Positions 15,935-24,942 of a DNA stretch of 64,000 nucleotides are shown piece by piece. The number at the start of each line of letters is the position of its first letter. Positions within the stretch are counted from its first letter, which is position 1. The translations under genes were made by a program, and so were the position numbers. Origin of the DNA: Aphodovivens sp036306585 (GTDB lineage Bacteria > Actinomycetota > Coriobacteriia > Coriobacteriales > Eggerthellaceae); the NCBI GenBank assembly GCA_036306585.1, contig JAXJZF010000002.1, positions 124,001 to 188,000 of the forward strand. The letters run 5' to 3'. The notes beneath the pieces were generated by a model, which worked only from the letters and a program-made list of their open reading frames with translations, made no database searches and was not told where the DNA came from.

Positions 15935-16005
15935 TGCTCTGGTTCCCTCGCGGGCAAGGGCTCCATCCACGGCAAGGCATCTTCCAGACGAGAACGGACG
16001 AGAGC

Positions 16006-17043
16006 ATGCTGTATAGAGTTATCGAAGCGTCGGAGGTCCCGGCGCTCATAGAGGCGTTCATGGAATCCTACGAGGTCGTGGCGCCGGTGAAGAAGGGCGA
16101 TGTGTACACCTTCGACGTGATCGAGTCGCCCGAGCAGGTGGAACTCGACTACGATTCCACCATCACCTCGCCGAAGAAGTATTTCCTCCCCCCGGTGGAA
16201 ACGCTTATGACTTTCAATGCGGGCGAGAATCAGGTGACCGACTACACCGCCGAGATCACCCCGCGCGTCATCTTCGGTGCCCATGCGTGCGACATTAACG
16301 CGCTCAATCGCGTCGACGTGGTGTATAAGGACGCTCCCTATGCGGATCCCTATTACATCGCGCGTCGAGAGGCGACGCTGATCGTGGGCATCAGCTGCAT
16401 GCCCACAGAAACGTGCTTCTGCCATCTGTGGAGTTCGGATGAAGCGCGGTTCGGCTATGACCTGTTCCTGCAGGACATCGGCGGGAAGTATCTGGTGAGT
16501 ATCGCCAGCAACAACGCGGCGAACATCCTGGAGTCGGCCTGCAACCCCCGCGAGGCGACCGATGCTGAGCGCATCGAGTTCCGCCACGCGACGCGTCGGC
16601 GCCAGGCTGCCTTCAACCCCGAGATCCCCAAGATCCAAGAAGTGGCCATGCTCATGGACGCATTCCATGACGATCCGTTCTGGGACGAGCTGGGTGGCAA
16701 GTGCCTTTCCTGCACTGCCTGCTCGTCGGTGTGCCCTACCTGCTTCTGCTTCGACATCCGCGACACGCTTGATCCCGACGGCAAGACTGGCCGACGCGAA
16801 CGCGTGTGGGATGCTTGCACGGGTCCGCAGTTCGCTCAGGTGGCCGGCGGGCACAACTTCCGCGACAAGCCTGCGACGCGCGTGCGCCATCGCATGTACC
16901 ATAAGCTCAATGGCTTTCTTGCCACGCATGATCGCATGCTATGCGTTGGATGCGGCCGCTGCGTGAAGGCCTGCAAGGCCAACATCAACCCCATCGAGGT
17001 GTTGAAGTTCTTCGAGAGGAAGGGGGCTGCCGATGCCCAGTAG
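16006..17043 (+). CDS. hydB: [NiFe] hydrogenase beta subunit, iron-sulfur protein (group 3b, HydB/AsrA-like)
   Basis: 345 aa electron-transfer subunit of a soluble NAD(P)-linked [NiFe] hydrogenase. The N-terminal two-thirds is the HydB/anaerobic sulfite reductase A domain (GAHACDINALNRVD and CMPTETCFCHLW). The C-terminal part carries two cluster motifs, CLSCTACSSVCPTC (about 240-253) and CVGCGRCVKACKANINP near 320. Gene order with the next three genes (beta, gamma, delta, alpha) equals hydBGDA of Pyrococcus sulfhydrogenase. ATG at 16006 has only a modest GGACGAGAG site. No promoter was recognised in the 70 bases after the ndk terminator. It overlaps the next gene by 11 bases. Confidence 0.9.
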   Translation: MLYRVIEASEVPALIEAFMESYEVVAPVKKGDVYTFDVIESPEQVELDYDSTITSPKKYFLPPVETLMTFNAGENQVTDYTAEITPRVIFGAHACDINALNRVDVVYKDAPYADPYYIARREATLIVGISCMPTETCFCHLWSSDEARFGYDLFLQDIGGKYLVSIASNNAANILESACNPREATDAERIEFRHATRRRQAAFNPEIPKIQEVAMLMDAFHDDPFWDELGGKCLSCTACSSVCPTCFCFDIRDTLDPDGKTGRRERVWDACTGPQFAQVAGGHNFRDKPATRVRHRMYHKLNGFLATHDRMLCVGCGRCVKACKANINPIEVLKFFERKGAADAQ

Positions 17044-17944
17044 CTGTGCGGTTTCCACGGTGCGCGTGCGCCCGTTCCACGAGCCTCCCGAGCGCCGCTC
17101 GGGAGGTCAGCTGATGGCGGCGAACCCGTATCGGCCTTGGCCGGCGCGCATCACATCCATCACCGACCTCACCGAGCACGAGAAGCTCTTCGAGTTCCGT
17201 CTGGTGGATGACCGCATCCGCGAGGCGTTCCACCATCAGCCCGGACAGTTCGTCGAGCTGTCCATCTTCGGGGTGGGCGAGGCTCCCATTTCCATTTCCA
17301 GCTCGCCGACCAAGCATGGTTTCATCGAGCTGTGCATCCGCCGCGCGGGCACGTTTACCGAGCAGCTGCATAAGATGCAGTGCGGGGATATCGTGGGCAT
17401 TCGCGGGCCGTTCGGCCGCGGGTTCCCCATCGACGAGATGCGCGGCCACGACGTGCTGCTGGTGGCGGGTGGCTTGGGCATCGCGCCACTGCGTTCGCTC
17501 ATCAACAACATTCACGACGAGCGCAGCGATTTCGGGAAAGTCACCATCCTGTACGGATCGCGCACGCCCAGCGACGTGATGTTCCGCAGCCAGTTCGAGA
17601 TGTGGAAGCACCGCAAGGATTTCGAGCTGTACCTGACCGTCGATCATCCCGACGATTCCTGGGATGGGGAAGTGGGCGTGGTCACCAAGCCCTTCGAACA
17701 TCTGGAGGTCGATCCCGGCAACACGTTCGGCGCGGTATGCGGCCCGCCGGTGATGTACCGCTTCGTCATCGACGAGATGAGCAAGAAGGGGATCCCGTAC
17801 GACCATATCTACTGCAGCTTCGAACGCCATATGAAGTGCGGCATGGGGAAGTGCGGCCATTGCCAGATCGGCCATCAGTACGTGTGCATCGACGGCCCGG
17901 TGTTCAACTATTGGGAAGCGAAGAACATCCAGGGGTCGATGTAG
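17033..17944 (+). CDS. hydG: [NiFe] hydrogenase gamma subunit, FAD/NAD(P)-binding reductase
   Basis: 303 aa flavoprotein that passes electrons between the clusters and NAD(P)H. Ferredoxin-reductase fold: FAD domain with HHQPGQFVELSIFGVGEAPISISSSP, nucleotide domain with LLVAGGLGIAPLRSLI and AVCGPPVMYRF, and a C-terminal [2Fe-2S] site with Cys269, Cys274, Cys277 and Cys285 (KCGMGKCGHC then C). Two starts compete: ATG 17033 (site GGAAGGGGG, overlapping hydB) and ATG 17114 (site GGGAGGT), the latter closer to the family N-terminus. Followed after 16 bases by the small subunit. Confidence 0.91.
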   Translation: MPSSCAVSTVRVRPFHEPPERRSGGQLMAANPYRPWPARITSITDLTEHEKLFEFRLVDDRIREAFHHQPGQFVELSIFGVGEAPISISSSPTKHGFIELCIRRAGTFTEQLHKMQCGDIVGIRGPFGRGFPIDEMRGHDVLLVAGGLGIAPLRSLINNIHDERSDFGKVTILYGSRTPSDVMFRSQFEMWKHRKDFELYLTVDHPDDSWDGEVGVVTKPFEHLEVDPGNTFGAVCGPPVMYRFVIDEMSKKGIPYDHIYCSFERHMKCGMGKCGHCQIGHQYVCIDGPVFNYWEAKNIQGSM

Positions 17945-17960
17945 GATGGAGGGTGCTCAC

Positions 17961-18743
17961 ATGAACGCGAACCAGAATGCCGCGCAGGGCGCCCACGAGG
18001 TCCCGCGCGTGGTGGTGGTGGGGTTGGCCAGCTGCTTCGGCTGCCAGCTCCAGATCACCAACGCCGAAGCGCATCTGATGGAAGTGCTCGGCCAAATCGA
18101 TTTGCAGTATTGGCAGCTGGCCTCCAGCGACCCGATGCCCGAGACCTTCGACGTCGCCGTCATCGAAGGCGCGGTGACCACCGAGGAATCCGAGAAGCTC
18201 GTGCGCGAGCTGCGCGAGAAGGCCAAGGCCGTCATCGCCATCGGCGCCTGTGCCACGACGGCGGGCATCCCCGGCATGGCGGCGGAGGGTTTCATTCAGC
18301 GACCCGCCAGCGTGTATGACAACGTGCCGGAGGCGTGTGGTGAGATGATCTCCCCGCGTTCGGTGGGGTCGGTCGTCGATGTCGACTATGAGGTGCGCTG
18401 TTGCCCCATCGACAGCTACGATTTCATCGACGTGCTGCAGCAGGCGCTCTACGGTTCGAACAAGTCGGTGTCCACCGCCACCATGTGCGGCTCGTGCAAG
18501 CGTAACGAGACGGGCTGTTTCTACCAGAAGGGCATCATGTGCCTGGGCCTGGTCACGCGTGCGGGCTGCAATGCACGTTGCGTGAACCTGGGCAGGCCCT
18601 GCAACGGCTGCCGTGGGCTTTCGCCCGACGCCAATCTGCCTGCGGCGCGCGAAGCGTGCCGTACCGCAGGTATTCCCGTGGAGTATTTCGACCAGGCGCT
18701 GGAGATGTTCAACCAGACCGACCCTGCGCTGCATCAGGCTTAG
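17961..18743 (+). CDS. hydD: [NiFe] hydrogenase delta (small) subunit
   Basis: 260 aa small subunit that relays electrons by iron-sulfur clusters from the NiFe site. It opens with VVVVGLASCFGCQLQITNAE, where Cys25 and Cys28 are the proximal-cluster ligands, has IGACATTAGIPGMAAE for the third ligand, and later cysteines CCPIDSYDF, CGSCKRNETGCFY, CNARC and PCNGCRG as in group 3 enzymes, with no Tat signal, so the enzyme is cytosolic. GGAGGG 7 bases before ATG 17961 decides the start over 17946. Stop and next start are 13 bases apart. Confidence 0.93.
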   Translation: MNANQNAAQGAHEVPRVVVVGLASCFGCQLQITNAEAHLMEVLGQIDLQYWQLASSDPMPETFDVAVIEGAVTTEESEKLVRELREKAKAVIAIGACATTAGIPGMAAEGFIQRPASVYDNVPEACGEMISPRSVGSVVDVDYEVRCCPIDSYDFIDVLQQALYGSNKSVSTATMCGSCKRNETGCFYQKGIMCLGLVTRAGCNARCVNLGRPCNGCRGLSPDANLPAAREACRTAGIPVEYFDQALEMFNQTDPALHQA

Positions 18744-18756
18744 TGAGGATGATCGC

Positions 18757-20046
18757 ATGACGAAAACCGCGATACAGGTCGACCATATCGCCCGCATCGA
18801 GGGCCACGGCAACGTGCACGTGGTCGTCGAGGACGGCCAGGTGAAGACGGTCGAGATGAACGTCGTCGAGCCCGCTCGCCTGTTCGAGAGCATGGTGCGA
18901 GGCAGGCGCTTCGAGGAAGTGCCCTACATCGCCTCGCGCATCTGCGGCATCTGCTCGGCGAGCCATGTGGTCACCGACCTTCTGGCGATCGAGCGCGTCT
19001 TCGGCATCGAGGTGACCGACCGCACGTGCGCTTTGCGTGACTTGCTGGTGTATGGCTCCTACCTGCAGAACCACGCTACGCATCTGTTCGTGTTCGCCGC
19101 GCCGGACTTCCTGGGCCACAAAAGCGTGTTCCCTCTGGCTGTAGAGGCCCCCGAGCTGTTCGAGCAGGCGCTCGCGCTGAAGGCTTTGGGCAACGAGCTG
19201 TGCACGAAGGTGGGCGGCAGGTCGGTGCATCCCATCACCGCGGTGGTGGGCGGCTTCACCCACGAGATCAGCCGTGACGAGTACTTGGAGCTTGCTGATA
19301 AGATGGAATCGATGATCGGCTTTGCCGAAACGGCGGTGGACCTGTTCCATTCCTTCAAGGCTCCCGCCATCGAGACCGAAGGGGATATGCTCGCGATGGG
19401 CGCGCCCGACCGCTACGCCGTGTCCGATTCGCGTATGGCGCGCTTTATCGAGGCTGCGTTATCGTTCGATTGCGACGAGGTGGAGCAGGCGATCGAGGAA
19501 TACACCGTGAACCATTCCGCTGCGCTGTGCGCCCGCGTACGCTCCACCGGCAAGCCCTACTTCACCGGTGCGTTGGCGCGCATCAACCAGTCTTGGCAGT
19601 TCCTGGGGCATCGCGCGAAGCTGGCGGCGGCGAAGGTGGGCCTGCGTCCGCCCGAGCGCAACCCGTTCTGCAACAACGTTGCCCAGGCGGTGGAGATCGT
19701 CGATGCGCTCGATCGTTGCGCTGAGCTATGTCGCCGCTTGGCGGACGACGATTTCGAGGGTGCCAGCACCCCGGTTTCCTTCGAGGTGAAGGCTGGCACG
19801 GGCGTGGGCTTCACCGAGGCGCCGCGCGGCGCGTTGTTCCACAAGCTTCAGCTCGATGAAGAAGGCAGGGTGGTTTCCGCCTCCATCATCACGCCCACGG
19901 CGCAGAATGTCGCCAATCTCGAGGCGGACATGCGCATCCTTGCTGAGAAGCTGGTAGGGGACGGCATCGATGGCGACGCCGTCCAGCTCGAGATCGAGAA
20001 ACTCGTGCGCGCGTACGATCCGTGCCTGAGCTGCAGCGTTCACTAG
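18757..20046 (+). CDS. hydA: [NiFe] hydrogenase alpha (large, catalytic) subunit, group 3b
   Basis: 429 aa, holds the NiFe(CN)2CO centre. L1 motif RICGICSASH at 61-70 (Cys63, Cys66) and L2 motif DPCLSCSVH at 421-429 (Cys423, Cys426) give the four metal ligands. The gene stops directly after the L2 histidine. Most large subunits are made with a C-terminal extension removed by a specific endopeptidase once nickel is inserted (Pyrococcus sulfhydrogenase keeps a short one); here there is none. ATG follows GAGGATGATCGC. No maturation genes (hypABCDEF, protease) are in the window. The enzyme should interconvert H2 and NAD(P)H; sulfur reduction is a known side activity of the group, not shown here. 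Confidence 0.95.
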   Translation: MTKTAIQVDHIARIEGHGNVHVVVEDGQVKTVEMNVVEPARLFESMVRGRRFEEVPYIASRICGICSASHVVTDLLAIERVFGIEVTDRTCALRDLLVYGSYLQNHATHLFVFAAPDFLGHKSVFPLAVEAPELFEQALALKALGNELCTKVGGRSVHPITAVVGGFTHEISRDEYLELADKMESMIGFAETAVDLFHSFKAPAIETEGDMLAMGAPDRYAVSDSRMARFIEAALSFDCDEVEQAIEEYTVNHSAALCARVRSTGKPYFTGALARINQSWQFLGHRAKLAAAKVGLRPPERNPFCNNVAQAVEIVDALDRCAELCRRLADDDFEGASTPVSFEVKAGTGVGFTEAPRGALFHKLQLDEEGRVVSASIITPTAQNVANLEADMRILAEKLVGDGIDGDAVQLEIEKLVRAYDPCLSCSVH

Positions 20047-20064
20047 CACGCGAAATCGGCGATG

Positions 20065-20094
20065 AGCGCCCCGTTTTCGGGGCGCTTTCGCTTT
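20065..20094 (+). terminator. Terminator of the hydrogenase operon
   Basis: Perfect 9-bp stem AGCGCCCCG/CGGGGCGCT with TTTT loop, followed by TTCGCTTTATT. 18 bases after the hydA stop. Confidence 0.85.
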
Positions 20095-20286
20095 ATTCGG
20101 GAAACTGCCGCGGTTGCGGTATCATTTCAAGCACTCGTCGCGTTTCGTCGAGGGAGGGCGCGATTGAGCGCGGTTTGCGTATAAGCTTTGCGTCCTTCGT
20201 GAATTTGGCGCAGGTCAAAGTGTCGGGTAAAGGCGCTGTGCTAGAATCGTCGTCTGTATGAAATCAGACTCAAGAGGTTAGCCTTT

Positions 20287-21342
20287 ATGTCCATTTTTGA
20301 TATATTTTCCCAGTTCACTGGTCAGATGTCCACAGACATGGCCATCGACTTGGGCACAGCCAACACGCTGGTGGCCATCAAAGGCGAGGGCATCGTGATC
20401 AACGAGCCTTCGGTCGTGGCTATCGAGAAGAGCACCCATCGCGTGCTCGCGGTGGGCCATGAGGCGAAGAATATGATCAACCACACGCCCGAGGCCTTCT
20501 CCGCCGAGCATCCGCTGAAAGACGGCGTGATCGCCGACTACGATGTCACCGAGGCCATGCTCTCCGCGTTCATCAACAAGGCCATCGAGCGTAAGTACCC
20601 GTGGCAGGCGAAGCCGCGCATCGTCATCTGCATCCCTTGCGGAGCCACTTCGGTCGAGAAGCGCGCGGTGTTCGAGGCGGCCATCCAGGCGGGCGCGCGT
20701 CAAGCCTACCTCATCGAAGAACCCATGGCAGCCGCCATGGGTGCCGACTTGCCCGTCACCGAGCCCACCGGTTCGATGGTGGTCGACATCGGCGGCGGCA
20801 CCACCGAAGTCGCCGTCATCTCGCTGGGCGGTATCGTCGCCAGCTCTTCGCTGCGCCTTGCGGGCAACCGCTTGGACGAGGCAATCGCGATGCATCTACG
20901 CGACCTGCTGGGCATCAAGATCGGCGAGCGTACCGCCGAGGTCATCAAGATCAAGATCGGATCCATCCTGCCGTTCGAGGACGGCCGCGAACGCGACATG
21001 ATCATCTCCGGCCAGGATATGATCACCGAGCAGCCCAAGGAGGTCACCATTCAATCCGAGGATGTGCGCGCTGCGCTGCAGGCGCCCATCGAAGAGATGG
21101 TCGTCCACATCAAGGAGACGTTCAAGAAGACCAATCCCGACCTTGCCAGCGATATCATTCAAAACGGCATCCTGCTTACTGGCGGCGGCGGATTGCTTTC
21201 CGGCTTGGACCGCTACTTCACCGACAAGCTGGAGATCCCCGTTTGGGTGAGCGAAACGGCGCTGACCAACGTGGTGTCCGGCTGCCTGAAGGTGCTCGAG
21301 ACTCCTACCGCGCTGAAGCAGACGCTCATGCGCACTAAATAA
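20287..21342 (+). CDS. mreB: Rod shape-determining protein MreB
   Basis: 351 aa actin homologue that forms membrane filaments guiding lateral wall synthesis. Phosphate-1 motif MAIDLGTANTLV (18-30), EEPMAAAMGADLP, phosphate-2 VVDIGGGTTEVAVISLGGIV and the adenosine motif LLTGGGGLLSGLD are intact. The short hydrophobic N-terminus MSIFDIFSQF may be the membrane-binding tip. Weak site AGAGG before the ATG. A TGTGCTAGAAT extended -10 at about 20237-20247 may be the promoter, without a clear -35. First gene of a long cell-elongation operon. Confidence 0.96.
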   Translation: MSIFDIFSQFTGQMSTDMAIDLGTANTLVAIKGEGIVINEPSVVAIEKSTHRVLAVGHEAKNMINHTPEAFSAEHPLKDGVIADYDVTEAMLSAFINKAIERKYPWQAKPRIVICIPCGATSVEKRAVFEAAIQAGARQAYLIEEPMAAAMGADLPVTEPTGSMVVDIGGGTTEVAVISLGGIVASSSLRLAGNRLDEAIAMHLRDLLGIKIGERTAEVIKIKIGSILPFEDGRERDMIISGQDMITEQPKEVTIQSEDVRAALQAPIEEMVVHIKETFKKTNPDLASDIIQNGILLTGGGGLLSGLDRYFTDKLEIPVWVSETALTNVVSGCLKVLETPTALKQTLMRTK

Positions 21343-21360
21343 AGGACTGACGGCTGGTTT

Positions 21361-22239
21361 ATGGCTCTCCATAGGCAGAACAACGGCGGAGCGCTCTTCT
21401 CACGCGTGTTGGTTATCGTCCTCATCGTCGCCTCTATCGTGATGATCACCGTCTATTCCCGTGAAGGGGACGGTGGACCGCTGCATACCGTCCAGAGCGT
21501 GGCGGCCGACGTCATCGCACCTCTTAACTTCGTTGGCGCAGCGGCATCGGCGGGCACGGAGGGTGTCGCGGAGTCCGTCTCCGACGCCACTGCGGATGAA
21601 AGCACGCTGTCCGGCTTGCGGGAGAGCAACGCCGAGCTGCGCGAGCTGGTCGCTCAAGCCGAGGAATACCGCCAAGAGGCTCAGCGCCTTCAAGGGCTGC
21701 TTGACATGTCCGACCGTTACGACATCGACGGCATCGCCGCCCGTGTGGTGGGAAAAAGCTCAACTGCATGGAATCAGACCATCAGCATCGATGCGGGCCG
21801 CGCCGACGGCGTGGAGGCCGGCATGACGGTGATGGGTTCTTCCGGCGTCGTCGGTCAGATCGCTTCGGTGAGCGAGAACAGCTCTGTGGTGCGACTGCTC
21901 ACCGATTCACAATCGGGTGCAGCTGCCATGGTGCAGTCAAATCGCGTGGAGGGCATTGTCCGCGGGTCGTTGGAAGGGTTGCTGTATCTGGAGAACCTCG
22001 ACGAGGATGCCCAGGTCGCCGTGGGCGACGTGATCATCACTTCTGGGCTGGGCGGTAGCTATACCAGCGGCTTGATGATCGGCACGGTGGTGCGCGTCGA
22101 CCAAGGGGAGGGCGGCTCTCCGGCGACGGTGGTGGTTTCTCCCAACGATGACGCCTCCTCGCTCGAGGAAGTGGTGGTGGTGAAATCGGCCGGCTCTTCT
22201 ACGGCTGCGGATGCGACGGAAGGGGGCGACAGCCAATAA
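21361..22239 (+). CDS. mreC: Rod shape-determining protein MreC
   Basis: 292 aa. Cytoplasmic basic start, one transmembrane helix (about 12-31, FSRVLVIVLIVASIVMITVY), a coiled coil (about 78-115, LRESNAELRELVAQAEEYRQEAQRLQGLL in part), then the external beta-rich domain with ARVVGKSSTAWNQTISIDAGRADGV. It activates the RodA-PBP2 synthase. The last 25 residues are serine/alanine-rich. 18 bases after mreB; the stop overlaps the mreD ATG by one base. Confidence 0.93.
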   Translation: MALHRQNNGGALFSRVLVIVLIVASIVMITVYSREGDGGPLHTVQSVAADVIAPLNFVGAAASAGTEGVAESVSDATADESTLSGLRESNAELRELVAQAEEYRQEAQRLQGLLDMSDRYDIDGIAARVVGKSSTAWNQTISIDAGRADGVEAGMTVMGSSGVVGQIASVSENSSVVRLLTDSQSGAAAMVQSNRVEGIVRGSLEGLLYLENLDEDAQVAVGDVIITSGLGGSYTSGLMIGTVVRVDQGEGGSPATVVVSPNDDASSLEEVVVVKSAGSSTAADATEGGDSQ

Positions 22240-22754
22240 TGGATATGCGCGAATCGACTCCCGTGGTGATCGGGGCGATCCTTGCGATGCTGCTGCAGAT
22301 CATCATCGCCCCTGCTATCGAGATCTTCTCCGCGATGCCGAACTTCATCACGGTGTACTGCCTGCTGGTCGCTGTCGCGCGCCCGATGAGCCCGGTGCTC
22401 CCGTTCGTGCTCGGTCTGATCAACGATGTTTTCGTGGGCACGCCCATCGGTTCGTCATCGTTGGCGCTCGTGGTGGTGTGCCTTGTCGCGTCGCGCTTGT
22501 TTGCGGCTCTCAACAACGACACGGTGCTCATCCCTCTGGTGATTCTGGTGGTCGCCTCGTTCATCATCGAGCTGATCATGGGGTTCTTCGCGTTGTCATT
22601 CGGCGCTGCCGGCGATGCGGGCGGCATGCTGCTGTACCGCGCATTGCCCTGCGGACTGTACGACTGCGTGGTATGCCTCATCTTGTATCCTTTGGCCATG
22701 CGGGTTCTCGTCCCGCAGGCTCCGATGGGCCCGGGCAACCCGGCGCACCTGTAA
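22239..22754 (+). CDS. mreD: Rod shape-determining protein MreD
   Basis: 171 aa integral membrane protein with five to six hydrophobic segments, characteristic of MreD: a first helix VVIGAILAMLLQIIIAPAIEIF, the LVAVARPMSPVLPFVLGLINDVFVGTPIG loop (the GLxxD signature), and three more helices. ATG overlaps the mreC stop, so translation is coupled. Cell-elongation complex member between mreC and mrdA. Confidence 0.9.
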   Translation: MDMRESTPVVIGAILAMLLQIIIAPAIEIFSAMPNFITVYCLLVAVARPMSPVLPFVLGLINDVFVGTPIGSSSLALVVVCLVASRLFAALNNDTVLIPLVILVVASFIIELIMGFFALSFGAAGDAGGMLLYRALPCGLYDCVVCLILYPLAMRVLVPQAPMGPGNPAHL

Positions 22755-22764
22755 GGCGGCAGCC

Positions 22765-24909
22765 ATGGTCGTCGCAGTCGCCGCTGCCATCATCACGCTG
22801 TTGGTGGTGGTCGCCATCATCTTGGCGGTTTTCGCCGTCCGCAATCATCGCAAAGGCTCGTACGCCTCTGTGAAGAAGTCCGTGCGGTCGATCGACACGG
22901 TGGGCGTATCGTCTTCGTTGGAGAAAAGCGCATCTGCCAGCACATCGGCTGCGGCGGCGAAGGTCTCTACCGTCAATCCCGCCGACAACCTCAAGCCGCG
23001 CTTCCTCGGCATGGGGGCGCTGGGCGCCTTGATCTTCGTCGCGCTTTCCGTGCGCCTGTGGGGGCTTCAGGTGCTCTCCGGCGGGTCGTATGCGCGCGAG
23101 GCCGCCGAGAACATGTACACCAACGTCGCCACGCCCGCGCCCCGCGGCATCATCTACGATGCCGACGGCGTGGCCCTGGTCACGAACCGTTCCTCGTACA
23201 CCGTGCTCGCAGATCCCGATGTGGCAGACGACCGCGATGTGGTGCTACGGCTGTCCGCCGTGCTGGGTGTTCCCTTCAACGTGGTGCGCCAACGCATCCA
23301 GGATTCGTCGAGCGGCGCCCAGAGCCAACGCGTGGTGGCGAGCGACGTGCGCTTGCGCGACATCGCGTTCATTTCCGAGCACGTCGAGGCCTTCCCGGGC
23401 ATCACGGTGCAAACCAGGACCGTGCGTGAATACCCGTACGGCGCCATGGCGGCCCAGACTCTCGGCTATACGGGGTCGGTGGCGGCAGAGCAGTTGGAGT
23501 CGTTATCCGAAGGCCGCCAGGTGGAGCTTGGCGACGATGTTGGCCAGACCGGCATCGAGCTGGCGTACGATGATCTGCTGGCGGGCGACCACGGTCAGCG
23601 CCGCGTCATCGCCGATGCGCGCGGGAATGTGGTCGAGGTGGTCAGCGAGACCCAGCCTACGCGCGGCTCCGATCTCTACCTGTGCATCAAGGCACCCATC
23701 CAGCACACTTGCGATCGCATCTTGGCGGAAACCATCGCGCCCACGGGCGTCATCGGGGAGGGGAAGGGCTGTGGCGGCGCTATCGTGGTCATGGACGTGC
23801 GCGATGGCGGCATCATCGCCATGGCCAGCTATCCCACGTTCGATCCCTCGCTGTTCGTGGGCGGCATCACTCAGGATATCTGGGACGTGTACTCCTCCGA
23901 CGAGGCGTACAACCCAATGCTCAACCGCGCCATCGGCGGCCAGTACCCAGCCGCTTCCACCTACAAGGCGTTCACTGGGCTTGCGGCGTTGGAGAACGGC
24001 ATCTGCACCCCCGCGTCCACGTGGACCTGCACGGGCGAATGGGATGGATGGAATACCGGACAGGTGCAGCGCTGCTGGAACCACTCGGGCCATGGCACGC
24101 TCGATCTGCGCGGTGGCATCGTCAACTCCTGCGACGTGGTCTTCTACAGCATCGCCAAGGACTTCTACGATAAGGGTCAGACGGGCGAGATCAGCTCGAC
24201 GGCCATGCAGGATTTCTTGGGGAAGTATCGGCTGGACCAGCCTACGGGCATCGACATTAGCGGCGAGTCGGTGGGGCGCATCCCCACGCCCGAGTGGAAA
24301 GCGGAGTATTTCCGGAACCGCCCGGAGGAAGCTCAGTGGCTCGGCGGCGACAACACCAATATGAGCATCGGCCAGGGTTACGTGCTGGTCACGCCCATCG
24401 AGCTTGCGGTGGCTTACGGCGCCATCGCCACGGGCAACCTCATGAAGCCCCATGTGCTGAAAGAAGTTCGCAATGCCGAAGGCGAGGTGACGGTGACGGT
24501 ACAGCCTGAGGTGGTGGGCACCCCCGACGTCTCGGAAACCGATTTAGAGCTCATGCGCGATGCCCTCAACGGCGTGGCGACCGAGAACGCGAGCACCGCC
24601 CAGCTGTTCCGAGACAACGGGGTGGATCCCGCCGTCGTATGCTGCAAGACGGGTACTGCCGAGGTGGCCAACCAGAACGACTACGCGTGGTTCGCCTGCT
24701 ATGCCCCCATAGACGACCCGCGCTATGTGGTGACGTGCCTGGTGGAGCAAGGCGGTGGCGGTTCGGCTACCGCCGGACCGCTCGGCGCGCAGGTGATGGG
24801 CTCGCTGTTCGCCTACGAGGCGGGCAACCCCGAGCAATTGGGCTATATTTCCGGGTTCGGAGGGCGGTCGGTGTCCATTTCGGTGAGCAGCTCGGGCCGC
24901 ACCGACTAG
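22765..24909 (+). CDS. mrdA: Penicillin-binding protein 2 (elongasome transpeptidase) with extra N-terminal helix
   Basis: 714 aa class B PBP that cross-links new glycan strands from RodA. Transpeptidase motifs: STYK with Ser398 (AASTYKAFTG), SCD 455-457, and KTGTAE at Lys628. The dimerisation domain starts at about residue 115 with PRGIIYDADG. Unusually there are two hydrophobic segments before it: 2-25 and about 80-101, separated by a basic then serine/alanine-rich linker (RNHRKGSYASVKKSVR). PBP2 normally has one. A start nearer the second helix cannot be excluded, but ATG 22765 has AAGGCGG at good distance and lies 10 bases after mreD. Confidence 0.92.
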   Translation: MVVAVAAAIITLLVVVAIILAVFAVRNHRKGSYASVKKSVRSIDTVGVSSSLEKSASASTSAAAAKVSTVNPADNLKPRFLGMGALGALIFVALSVRLWGLQVLSGGSYAREAAENMYTNVATPAPRGIIYDADGVALVTNRSSYTVLADPDVADDRDVVLRLSAVLGVPFNVVRQRIQDSSSGAQSQRVVASDVRLRDIAFISEHVEAFPGITVQTRTVREYPYGAMAAQTLGYTGSVAAEQLESLSEGRQVELGDDVGQTGIELAYDDLLAGDHGQRRVIADARGNVVEVVSETQPTRGSDLYLCIKAPIQHTCDRILAETIAPTGVIGEGKGCGGAIVVMDVRDGGIIAMASYPTFDPSLFVGGITQDIWDVYSSDEAYNPMLNRAIGGQYPAASTYKAFTGLAALENGICTPASTWTCTGEWDGWNTGQVQRCWNHSGHGTLDLRGGIVNSCDVVFYSIAKDFYDKGQTGEISSTAMQDFLGKYRLDQPTGIDISGESVGRIPTPEWKAEYFRNRPEEAQWLGGDNTNMSIGQGYVLVTPIELAVAYGAIATGNLMKPHVLKEVRNAEGEVTVTVQPEVVGTPDVSETDLELMRDALNGVATENASTAQLFRDNGVDPAVVCCKTGTAEVANQNDYAWFACYAPIDDPRYVVTCLVEQGGGGSATAGPLGAQVMGSLFAYEAGNPEQLGYISGFGGRSVSISVSSSGRTD

Positions 24910-24942
24910 CAACTCAGGCAATATCGAGAGGAAGGAGGAGCC

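Noticed and set aside
20030..20060. Frameshift hiding a C-terminal extension of the hydrogenase large subunit
   Set aside because: Other frames after the stop give no extension like those known (short hydrophobic/arginine peptide), and the terminator begins 18 bases later.
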